Below, in pieces: positions 1 through 6,938 of a stretch of DNA of 9,396 nucleotides; the first letter of the stretch is position 1; every line of letters starts with the position of its first letter. The notes under the pieces were generated by a model. That model was not told the origin of the DNA, made no database searches, and was given only the letters and a program-made list of their open reading frames with translations. The stretch is from positions 1 through 9,396 of the forward strand of contig CAMWQV010000042.1 in the NCBI GenBank assembly GCA_947176425.1. The letters are read 5' to 3'. The translations under genes were made by a program, and so were the position numbers. The stretch comes from an uncultured Clostridia bacterium (lineage in GTDB: Bacteria; Bacillota; Clostridia; Oscillospirales; Oscillospiraceae).

Positions 1-68
1 TGGGCAGACCTGCCGCAGTAATGTGGTAAGGCGGTCCTTTCCTACTCTACGACATTATTCCATCTGAT
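1..68 (+). other. Disrupted upstream end of the VirB4 reading frame
   Basis: No single frame continues VirB4 back to the window edge. The gene's own frame is open back to nt 30 and stops at TAA 27-29. The +1 frame reads KAVLSYS at 28-48, which resembles the expected VirB4 text just before the DIIPSDL motif, but it stops at TAA 19-21 and, downstream, at TGA 70-72. The frame starting at nt 2 is open from the edge but ends at TGA 65-67. This fits small insertions or deletions around nt 20-52, either real decay or poor sequence at a contig end. Confidence 0.5.
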
Positions 69-1499
69 TTGACCACTTTTGGTAACGAAGCAAAGACTTT
101 GTTGGAAGATTTGCAGAGCCGGAACGAGCGTATGTTCCTAGTAACGATGCTGGTCATGAACACCGCTCCCACCCGGCAGAAGCTGGAGACGAATATCTTC
201 CAGGCGGCGGGTATTGCCCAAAAGTACAACTGCGCCCTGCGCCGTTTGGATTATCAGCAGGAGCAGGGGCTTATGTCCTCCCTCCCCCTGGGGCTGAACC
301 AGATCAACATCCAGCGCGGACTTACCACCAGCAGTACCGCTATCTTTGTCCCGTTTACCACACAGGAACTTTTTATGCAGGGAGAAGCCCTGTATTACGG
401 CCTGAACGCTCTTTCCAACAACTTAATCATGGCGGACAGAAAGAAGCTGAAAAATCCCAACGGACTGATTCTCGGCACTCCCGGCAGCGGAAAATCCTTC
501 TCCGCCAAGCGGGAGATCACCAACGCTTTCCTCATTACGCAGGACGATATCGCCATCATCGACCCGGAAGATGAGTATTCCGCGCTGGTGCAAAGGCTGG
601 GAGGACAGGTGATCGACATTTCCCCGGCGTCTGACCAGTTTATCAACTTTATCAACCCGATGGACCTGACCCTCAATTATTCCGAGGACGATAATCCGCT
701 GACGCTGAAAAGCGACTTCATTCTGTCTCTCTGCGAACTGATTGTAGGGGGCAAATCCAGCCTGGAGCCTGTAGAGAAAACCGTGATTGACCGCTGCGTC
801 CATATGGTCTACCGGGACTATTTGCAGGACCCGCGCCCGGAAAAGATGCCGGTGCTGGGCGATCTGTACCAGCTTCTCAGGGCGCAGCCGGAACCGGAAG
901 CACAGAGGATAGCTACGGCGCTGGAAATTTATGTCACCGGTTCGCTGAATGTGTTCAATCACCGCACCAACGTGGAGATCAAGAGCCGCATTGTCTGTTA
1001 CATCATCAAGAAGTTAGGCAAGCAGCTCAAAAAATTCGGGATGCAGGTGGTCCAGGACCAGGTATGGGGCCGTGTCAGCGAGAACCGGGAAGCCCGAAAA
1101 TCCACCAGACTGTATATAGACGAAATGCACCTTTTACTGCGCGAAGAACAGACGGCAGCGTACACGGTAGAGATCTGGAAGCGTTTTCGCAAGTGGGGCG
1201 GAATCCCAACTGGAATTACCCAAAATGTAAAGGATTTGCTCTCTTCACGCGAAATTACGAACATTTTTGAAAATTCCGACTTTATCTATATGCTGAATCA
1301 GGCGGGGGGCGACCGGCAGATTTTAGCCAAACAGCTCAACATTTCCACCCATCAGCTGAGCTATGTCACCAACAGCAACGCCGGTGAGGGGCTGCTGTTT
1401 TTCGGGAATGTGATTATTCCCTTTATCGACCACTTCCCGAAGGATACGGAACTCTATGGCATCATGACAACCCGTCCAGAGGACCTGGCAGAGCAGTAA
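69..1499 (+). CDS. VirB4-like conjugation ATPase, 5'-truncated
   Basis: Cytoplasmic AAA+/RecA-like ATPase that energises a type IV secretion channel in conjugation. The 476 residues visible are the C-terminal part of a family whose members are usually about 750-800 residues. Walker A GTPGSGKS is at residues 136-143 (nt 474-497), followed by the conserved IIDPEDEY at 163-170. Walker B with its acidic pair is LYIDEMH, D351-E352. The RFRKWGG...TGITQNVKDLL block is at 372-391 and the QAGGDRQ motif at 411-417. The TTG at 69 is only the first permissible start codon and is probably not the real one: family-like text (YDIIPSDL) already reads in this frame from nt 48, but the frame is closed by TAA at 27-29. 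The gene is therefore truncated, frameshifted or hit by sequence error at its 5' side. Odd points are a 9-bp tandem duplication at 639-656 and an isoleucine where the family normally has Asp in the CxDIKELG motif (residue 312). It heads the operon seen here; the next gene starts 15 bases after its stop. Confidence 0.93.
   Translation: MTTFGNEAKTLLEDLQSRNERMFLVTMLVMNTAPTRQKLETNIFQAAGIAQKYNCALRRLDYQQEQGLMSSLPLGLNQINIQRGLTTSSTAIFVPFTTQELFMQGEALYYGLNALSNNLIMADRKKLKNPNGLILGTPGSGKSFSAKREITNAFLITQDDIAIIDPEDEYSALVQRLGGQVIDISPASDQFINFINPMDLTLNYSEDDNPLTLKSDFILSLCELIVGGKSSLEPVEKTVIDRCVHMVYRDYLQDPRPEKMPVLGDLYQLLRAQPEPEAQRIATALEIYVTGSLNVFNHRTNVEIKSRIVCYIIKKLGKQLKKFGMQVVQDQVWGRVSENREARKSTRLYIDEMHLLLREEQTAAYTVEIWKRFRKWGGIPTGITQNVKDLLSSREITNIFENSDFIYMLNQAGGDRQILAKQLNISTHQLSYVTNSNAGEGLLFFGNVIIPFIDHFPKDTELYGIMTTRPEDLAEQ
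639..656 (+). repeat. 9-bp tandem duplication within VirB4
   Basis: The unit tttatcaac occurs twice head to tail (639-647 and 648-656), giving Phe-Ile-Asn twice before the conserved NPMDL motif. The reading frame is kept. Family members generally have one copy of this tripeptide before NPMD, so this looks like a slippage insertion of three residues in the region after the Walker A strand. Confidence 0.8.
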
Positions 1500-1514
1500 G
1501 GGGGATAAGGGACA

Positions 1515-2315
1515 GTGGAGACATTATATGGGAATGACGCTATCCAGGAACTGATGAAGCTGCTGGCGGAAAACGACCGGAAGAATCAGGCGGAGGATAT
1601 ATCGCTTCTGTCCTGGTATATGGATGGTCTTGAGCAACAGTATAACGCTGCTCTGAAGGAATTGCAAGAGGTCAAAACGCAGCTTGCCGAGGTTACGGAA
1701 GCCCAGCCGGAGAGAAAAAACATCCTGCAAAGCATGGTGGAGACTCTGGAAAACAGGATGCAGGACATCCGTGAAACGATGGATTCCGTGAGGGAAACGG
1801 TCTGTACATGGGCGCAAAACGTACTGGAGGAGGTTAAGGAGCGGGGCGTTCTGGCATTGGACAAGATCGCGTCTGTGACCGGAATAAAAGAAAAATTGGA
1901 GAATATTCAGGAAAATCTCCAACAGTCCGTAGCAGATGTAAAAGATACTGTCAGCAACCTGGAAAATATGGGCCGTGAGCTGCGGGAAGCCGGAAACCAT
2001 GTGAGAAATGCGGGCCGCGCCGCTGTGGGGAAACAAGCCCATCGGATAGATACAGAGAAAGAGGGCCTGTTTCAAAAGGCTGTACTTGCCCCGGTGCGCG
2101 GTATGGAAGGTCTGCTGTCCCGCATGAACAACTCGGCGCTGTCTGCTATTGGAGCAGCGGAACGGCTGGAGCATCTGTCAGAAGCTGTGCGGGAAGTCCG
2201 GGCGGTGGATAAGAAGCCGTCCATCCGGCAGGCTCTGGCACAGAAAAAAGCCGAAGCAGCCCAGGCTGCGCCTGCCCCGGACCGGGACCATAAGCGCCGG
2301 GAGGCGGCGTTATGA
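1515..2315 (+). CDS. DUF6674-like coiled-coil protein of the conjugation operon
   Basis: A 266-residue soluble protein with no signal peptide and no membrane helix. It resembles the DUF6674 proteins found beside VirB4 in Firmicute conjugative elements; the molecular role is unknown. It starts with a short acidic helical region (residues 1-35). A long heptad-like helix follows (about 36-155) rich in Leu, Glu, Lys and Gln, including LQQSVADVKDTVSNLE at 135-150. A conserved patch ALDKIASVTGIKEKL lies at 114-128, a basic GRAAVGKQ segment at 167-174, and a charged tail ends in KPSIRQALAQKK and an Ala/Pro/Arg stretch. The start is GTG, chosen because purine-rich Shine-Dalgarno-like sequence (1500-1511) precedes it and homology-like text begins at once. 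Its stop overlaps the next start in an ATGA, so the two are probably translationally coupled. A scaffold or adaptor between the ATPase and the membrane hydrolase is a guess from position only. Confidence 0.8.
   Translation: METLYGNDAIQELMKLLAENDRKNQAEDISLLSWYMDGLEQQYNAALKELQEVKTQLAEVTEAQPERKNILQSMVETLENRMQDIRETMDSVRETVCTWAQNVLEEVKERGVLALDKIASVTGIKEKLENIQENLQQSVADVKDTVSNLENMGRELREAGNHVRNAGRAAVGKQAHRIDTEKEGLFQKAVLAPVRGMEGLLSRMNNSALSAIGAAERLEHLSEAVREVRAVDKKPSIRQALAQKKAEAAQAAPAPDRDHKRREAAL
2299..2304 (+). promoter_or_regulatory. Ribosome binding site for the CD1108-like gene
   Basis: GGGAGG lies 7 bases before the ATG at 2312 and inside the upstream coding region. Together with the 4-base ATGA overlap it supports this start and coupled translation. 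Confidence 0.75.
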
Positions 2316-5300
2316 GCAGGAAAAGATATCAGGCGAAAGCAAAGAAGGTTCAAAAGCTGGGGCGTGACGGTCTGGTGGAGCAGAACCGCGCCACTGGCGG
2401 AGAAAAGCGAATCAGCCAGCGGACAGCGGATATATCCTTCGATCATGAGCGTCCCCAGGAACAGGCGGCGCGAGGTCCAGAACGGACGCATACCCAGGGC
2501 AGGCGGCGCAAACAGGCGCAGTATGTCCAGCAGCAGGATGTTGTTCAGACTGTTCCCACTAATACAGCGGAAATCCCAGGCGTATCAGAACCCTACGCGC
2601 CTGAACAGGATATTCCCGATATACCGGAAACCGTATCGTCCATGCGCGGCGCAGGTGATACGCCGGTCTTTTCGCCGCCGTCTGACACGCCGCTTGCTGA
2701 CGATGGGCAGCGTGGAAAACGCCGCCGGAGAAAAAAGAGCCGCAAGGAAAAGCAGCGGCAGGTATCCAAATTTGTTGCTGATGCCGCAAAACCGGAAGAT
2801 CATCAGCCGGAAGAACCGAACATCCTGCACAGCGCCGGTGATGCCCCCATACAGAACCGGCCACCCGGAACACAGGAACAGGGCGGGCGGCTGCAATTTG
2901 ACACGGGGAATACACGGAAACAAGCTGACCATATGGAGCCGGAACCTTTGCAGGACGCTGATGATGTTCCTCTGCCAGAACCGCCGTCTGACCGGCAGGA
3001 ACAACCGTCCGGCAGACTGCGTACCGAGGGCGGCGAACGGCTGCAATTTGATGCAGGGCGTAGGCCGCAAGCCAAGAAAAAGCGGCAGCGGACGCAATTA
3101 TCCGCTGATATCAGCAAGCAAGAGGACAAGCCGGAACCTCTGCGGGATGCCGGTGATATTCCTCTGACCGGCCAGCCGCCAGACCGGAAGAAACAGCCGT
3201 CCGGCAGATTACATACCGAGGGCAGCGAACGGCTACAATTCGATTCAGGGCGCAAGCCGCAAGCCAGGAAAAAGCGGCAGCGGACGCAATTCTCTGCTGA
3301 TACCAGCAAACTGGAAGATAGGACAGAGCCGGAACCCCTGCGGGATACCGGTGATGTTCCTTTGACCGGTCAACCACCAGACCAGCAGGAACAGCCGTCT
3401 GGCAGACTGCAAACCAGGAGCGGCGAACGGCTGCGGTTTGATACAGGACACAGGCCACAATCCAAGAAAAAACAGCAGCGGACACAATTCTCCGCTGATA
3501 CCAGCAAACCGGAAGATAGGACAGAGCCGGAACCTCTGCGGGGCGCTGATGACATTCCTCTGCCAGACCAGCCGCCCAATAGACTGCATATCGAGGGTAA
3601 CGAACGGCTGCGTTTCGACACAGGACACAGGACACAGCCCAAGAAAAGGCAGCAGCGGACGCAGTTATCCGCTGATACTGTCAGACCAGAGGACAGGACA
3701 GAAGCGGAACCTCTGCGGGATGCTGGTGATGTTCCTTTGACCGGTCAACCACCAGACCAGCAGGAACAGCCGTCTGGCAGACTGCAAACCGAGGGCGGCG
3801 AACGGCTGCAATTTGACACAGAACACCCTGTAACAGCTCCACCGGATATCCGAAAGCCAGAAAAAAAGCGGCGGCAGGCACAAGCTCCTACTGATACTGC
3901 CAAGCAGGAAAAGATAGAGCGGACAGAGACAGAATCTCTGAACCCATCCAGACTGCACACGGAGAATCGTGGGCGGCTGCAATTTGAAACCGGACGCGCG
4001 CCTGTTCAAGATGTGAAACAGCCGAAAAAGCAGCCAATGATTGAGCAGGCAGAACCGGAACCCCTGCGGAGTACCGGAGATGTTCCTCTGCACACGCCGC
4101 CGTCTGACCGGCAAGAACAGCCACCCGGCAGACTGCATACCGAAAGCCGCAGCAGGCTCCGTTTTGATGTTCACGCCCCTGTTTCCGCCGCAGATGCACG
4201 AATACCGGAAAAAGGGAAGCAAAAGGCGCAGGTTCCTACAGAAGCTGTTGCACCGGAAACGGCGGAAAAGCCAGTCGAAGCGCCGGTTATGCGGAGCGGG
4301 AACGACGCTCCCATGCTGACCCGCCCCCCAGCCGATTTGCCGCCGTATCCTGACGGTGGCCGGCTGAAATTTGAGACAGGACGCAAACCGCCAACACCCC
4401 CAGCACTGGAAGCACCGGACCAGCGGACAGCGGCGCAAAAGCGGCAGGCCATACCATTTGCGGCTGACGCTGCAAAGCCGCAGCCCCCGAAATCCGAAGC
4501 GCCGCCTCTGGAGAAATCCCTTCCGCCCCGGCCACCCGCGAAAAGCGGACGGCTGCGGTTTGAAGCGGAACCGGCACCGGAATCAGCCGCGCCGGATACC
4601 ACGACAACAGACAAGCAGCGGCAGGCCGTCCGGTTTGCCGCTGCCGCTGTCATACCCAAAGAGGGAGAATCCCAAAACACGCCAACCGGCCCGAACCCTC
4701 CGCCTGCGCCGGAACAGCAAAAGGGACGGCTGCAATTTGAGCCGGAGCATGAGACAACACCAGCCGTTCCTGAATCCAGCACTGTACCGGAAAAGCGGGA
4801 GACTTCGGAGATTGCCGTTGCATCCAAGTCGGAGCGGAACAAGCTCCGGTTTGAGGACGAACCGCCCGAAACTGACCCGCCTTCTGATACGGATAAATTA
4901 TCCCGCCAGCAGAAACGGTACAACAAAGCGGCCCGCCGTGTGGAACAGGCAGAGCATAAGCTGGAAAAAGCCCAGTCGAAACTGCCCACAAAGCGCCGCG
5001 TCTATCTGGAGCGGAAATGCGACGCAGATACCGGAAAAGTACGGCACCGTCTGAATTTTGAGGAGGAGGTTATTCCAGAAGGGACAAAGCCGCCGCTCCC
5101 CCAGCAGGCGGTACAAGGCGCGGTGCGGTCAGCAAAAACAACGCTGGTAATGAAAGCTCACAGCAAAATTCGTGAAACAGAGCGGGAAAATGTGGCGGTA
5201 GAAGCCGCGCACAAGGGAGAACTGCTTGCGGAACAGGGAGCAGGCCGTGCGCTGCGGTGGAACAAGAACCGCCTGCAATCCAAGCCTTATCGTGAAGTGC

Positions 5301-6913
5301 GCAAAGCGGAACGCCGCCTGACTGCAAAAAAAGCTGACCTTGCATGGCAGACCGCCCTCCGGGATAACCCGGAGCTGCAACAGAAACACGCGGCGGCAAA
5401 GTGGCTGCAAAAGCAGAAAATCAAACGCAAATACGCCCAGGCCGCACATGAAGCGAAAGAGACGGCGCAGTTTACCCAAAATGTTCTGACTTCTACGGGC
5501 CAGATTATCCGGGCTGTCGCGCAGTATGTCTCCGCTCACCGGGCCACGCTGCTGATCGTGTCGCTGATTGCTGTGATAATCGTGTTTCTCGCTTCTGGTC
5601 TGACTTCCTGTACCGCTATGCTTTCTGGCATTCAGTCCTCGTTTCTCTCCGCTACCTACCTCGCCAATAAGGAGGATATCACCAACAGCGATCTCTATTT
5701 TACGGAACTGGAAACAGATTTGCAGATGGACATCGACAGCACGGAAACCAACTTCCCCGGCTATGATGAGTACCGCTATGATATCGGGGAAATCAGCCAT
5801 AACCCCTATGAATTGATGGCCTATCTTTCCACCGCCTACAACGCCTTTACTTTCAGCGACGTGCAGGCGGAAATTGAGCGGCTGTTCCATGAGAAATATG
5901 TGCTGACGCGGACAGAAGAAGAGGATGAGGAGGGCAGGAGAATCCTGATAACCACTCTGACTGTGCGGAGAATGGTGGATATTATCGCGGAAAGTCTGCC
6001 GTCCAGTGAGGAAGTTGACCGGTATCAGGTCTATATGCAGACCTACGGCAACCGGCAGGCATACAGCAATCCCTTCGATTTTGCATGGCTGAACTATGTA
6101 TCCAGCGGCTACGGCTACCGGGTACACCCTATCAGCGGGGAAAAGAATCTGCATCGCGGCGTTGATATTGCCGTTGCCCAGGGAACCCCCATTAAAGCCA
6201 TTCAGGACGGGCGCGTGGTGTCGGCAGGAGACGCGGGAGGTTACGGCCTGTGCGTGGTGATCGAGGATGATAACGGGTATCAATCCAGGTACGCCCACTG
6301 CTCCAGCCTTTCCGTCAGCGCGGGGCAGGAGGTCAAGCGCGGGGATGTGATCGCCGCTGTGGGCAGCACCGGGCAGAGTACCGGTCCACACCTGCACCTG
6401 GAGGTCATGCTCAACGGCGAATACCTGAATCCGTACTATTTCGTAGACAATGGCGACGATGGCAGCGGCAGCGCGCTTCCCGGCACACCGGGCGGACCCG
6501 TTATCCCGGACTACTCCGGCGAACCGCTGGGAGATCAGACCTTTGAAGCCATGATGCAGGAAGCTGAGAAATACCTGGGACGGCCCTATGTATGGGGCGG
6601 TTCTTCACCGTCCACCGGTTTTGACTGCTCCGGTTTCGTCAGCTGGGTTATCAATCACAGCGGCTGGAACGTAGGACGGCTGGGCGTGTTGGGGCTGCAA
6701 AGCATCTGCACTCCGGTATCCAGCGAGAACGCCAGACCCGGCGATCTGGTGCTGTTCATCGGCACCTATGACGCGCCGCTCCCTGGTCCCACTCATGTGG
6801 GTATCTATGTGGGTGAGGGGCGCTTTATTCACTGCGGCAATCCGATTGCCTATGCCAATCTCAGCAATCCCTATTGGACAAAGCACTTTTACGGATTTTG
6901 TCGTTTACCGTGA
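2312..6913 (+). CDS. CD1108-family mobile element protein: membrane-anchored M23 + NlpC/P60 peptidoglycan hydrolase with long repeat arm
   Basis: Probable cell-wall-opening subunit of the conjugation channel. Residues 1-110 are basic and Gln-rich. Residues about 111-850 are a low-complexity, probably disordered array of imperfect 60-66-residue repeats rich in Pro, Arg, Lys, Glu and Gln. Residues 860-890 look like a short coiled coil, then a conserved basic region runs to about 1075. One transmembrane helix lies at about 1078-1096, so the first ~1077 residues should be cytosolic and the rest outside. The family-specific external segment (1115-1250, with YDEYRYDIGEISHNPYEL) leads to an M23/LytM domain at 1252-1378: H1281 and D1285 of HxxxD, H1329, and H1360/H1362 of HxH are all present, so it should bind zinc. 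A Gly/Pro linker (1380-1405) precedes an NlpC/P60 domain at 1410-1533 with Cys1439 in FDCSGF, His1495 and His1507. Both enzymes look intact. Shorter relatives have a much shorter N-terminal arm, so length comes mainly from repeat expansion. It overlaps the upstream gene by 4 bases. Confidence 0.95.
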   Translation: MSRKRYQAKAKKVQKLGRDGLVEQNRATGGEKRISQRTADISFDHERPQEQAARGPERTHTQGRRRKQAQYVQQQDVVQTVPTNTAEIPGVSEPYAPEQDIPDIPETVSSMRGAGDTPVFSPPSDTPLADDGQRGKRRRRKKSRKEKQRQVSKFVADAAKPEDHQPEEPNILHSAGDAPIQNRPPGTQEQGGRLQFDTGNTRKQADHMEPEPLQDADDVPLPEPPSDRQEQPSGRLRTEGGERLQFDAGRRPQAKKKRQRTQLSADISKQEDKPEPLRDAGDIPLTGQPPDRKKQPSGRLHTEGSERLQFDSGRKPQARKKRQRTQFSADTSKLEDRTEPEPLRDTGDVPLTGQPPDQQEQPSGRLQTRSGERLRFDTGHRPQSKKKQQRTQFSADTSKPEDRTEPEPLRGADDIPLPDQPPNRLHIEGNERLRFDTGHRTQPKKRQQRTQLSADTVRPEDRTEAEPLRDAGDVPLTGQPPDQQEQPSGRLQTEGGERLQFDTEHPVTAPPDIRKPEKKRRQAQAPTDTAKQEKIERTETESLNPSRLHTENRGRLQFETGRAPVQDVKQPKKQPMIEQAEPEPLRSTGDVPLHTPPSDRQEQPPGRLHTESRSRLRFDVHAPVSAADARIPEKGKQKAQVPTEAVAPETAEKPVEAPVMRSGNDAPMLTRPPADLPPYPDGGRLKFETGRKPPTPPALEAPDQRTAAQKRQAIPFAADAAKPQPPKSEAPPLEKSLPPRPPAKSGRLRFEAEPAPESAAPDTTTTDKQRQAVRFAAAAVIPKEGESQNTPTGPNPPPAPEQQKGRLQFEPEHETTPAVPESSTVPEKRETSEIAVASKSERNKLRFEDEPPETDPPSDTDKLSRQQKRYNKAARRVEQAEHKLEKAQSKLPTKRRVYLERKCDADTGKVRHRLNFEEEVIPEGTKPPLPQQAVQGAVRSAKTTLVMKAHSKIRETERENVAVEAAHKGELLAEQGAGRALRWNKNRLQSKPYREVRKAERRLTAKKADLAWQTALRDNPELQQKHAAAKWLQKQKIKRKYAQAAHEAKETAQFTQNVLTSTGQIIRAVAQYVSAHRATLLIVSLIAVIIVFLASGLTSCTAMLSGIQSSFLSATYLANKEDITNSDLYFTELETDLQMDIDSTETNFPGYDEYRYDIGEISHNPYELMAYLSTAYNAFTFSDVQAEIERLFHEKYVLTRTEEEDEEGRRILITTLTVRRMVDIIAESLPSSEEVDRYQVYMQTYGNRQAYSNPFDFAWLNYVSSGYGYRVHPISGEKNLHRGVDIAVAQGTPIKAIQDGRVVSAGDAGGYGLCVVIEDDNGYQSRYAHCSSLSVSAGQEVKRGDVIAAVGSTGQSTGPHLHLEVMLNGEYLNPYYFVDNGDDGSGSALPGTPGGPVIPDYSGEPLGDQTFEAMMQEAEKYLGRPYVWGGSSPSTGFDCSGFVSWVINHSGWNVGRLGVLGLQSICTPVSSENARPGDLVLFIGTYDAPLPGPTHVGIYVGEGRFIHCGNPIAYANLSNPYWTKHFYGFCRLP
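3350..3415 (+). repeat. 66-bp perfect direct repeat, copy 1
   Basis: Identical base for base to 3725-3790. It encodes 22 residues (347-368) starting GDVPLTGQPP. It uses codons (TTG, GGT, CAA, CCA-CCA) unlike other copies of the same peptide, such as the one near 3164-3180. Confidence 0.9.
3725..3790 (+). repeat. 66-bp perfect direct repeat, copy 2
   Basis: Second copy of the 3350-3415 block, exactly 375 bp (125 codons, two repeat units) downstream. The flanking bases on both sides differ, so identity stops sharply at the block edges. Confidence 0.9.
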
Positions 6914-6925
6914 TTTTTTGAAGAA

Positions 6926-6932
6926 ATGGAGG
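6926..6932 (+). promoter_or_regulatory. Ribosome binding site for the radical SAM gene
   Basis: ATGGAGG lies 6 bases before the GTG at 6939, in the 25-base gap after the upstream stop. It decides for GTG 6939 over the in-frame GTG at 6954. The gap shows no hairpin followed by a T-run, so no terminator is called. Confidence 0.75.
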
Positions 6933-6938
6933 CCATAA

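Larger units (their letters stand above)
2642..4861 (+). repeat. Coding repeat array in the cytosolic arm of the CD1108-like protein
   Basis: About ten to twelve imperfect units of roughly 57-69 codons, each with three landmarks in order: an L-R-D-A-G-D-V-P-L type block ending in PP, an [KR]LxF[DE] motif, and a basic KKKRQRTQ run followed by SADTSKPED. The best-conserved units cover nt 2936-3826 (residues 209-505). Outer units are more diverged, and some lack a segment (the unit near residues 409-437 lacks the DRQEQPSG stretch). Blocks such as the 24-bp match 3076-3099 versus 3268-3291, 192 bp apart, show the repeat at DNA level. Confidence 0.9.

Noticed and set aside
1524..2174. Minus-strand open frame (216 codons) opposite the DUF6674-like gene
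   Set aside because: The plus-strand protein has a family resemblance, a ribosome binding site and coupling to the next gene; the antisense product has none.
2364..3167. Plus-strand +2-frame open frame inside the repeat arm
   Set aside because: It is an Arg-rich, repetitive out-of-frame reading of the array, with no ribosome binding site and no family resemblance.
2642..4861. Could the repeats be a CRISPR array or a non-coding satellite?
   Set aside because: The units keep one reading frame throughout, diverge by codon-sized changes and lack unique spacers, so they are protein repeats.
2803..4989. Several overlapping minus-strand open frames of 100-270 codons
   Set aside because: They mirror the repeat array: Cys/Arg/Ser-rich repetitive translations in several frames at once are what a GC-rich coding repeat gives on its other strand.
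5129..6397. Long minus-strand open frame (422 codons) opposite the CD1108-like gene
   Set aside because: It lies wholly opposite a conserved coding region with intact catalytic motifs; its translation shows no recognisable domain, and the open frame reflects codon bias.
6911..6938. Possible terminator at the T-run after the CD1108-like gene
   Set aside because: The run of T at 6914-6919 has no preceding stable GC-rich hairpin, and the next gene follows within 25 bases.
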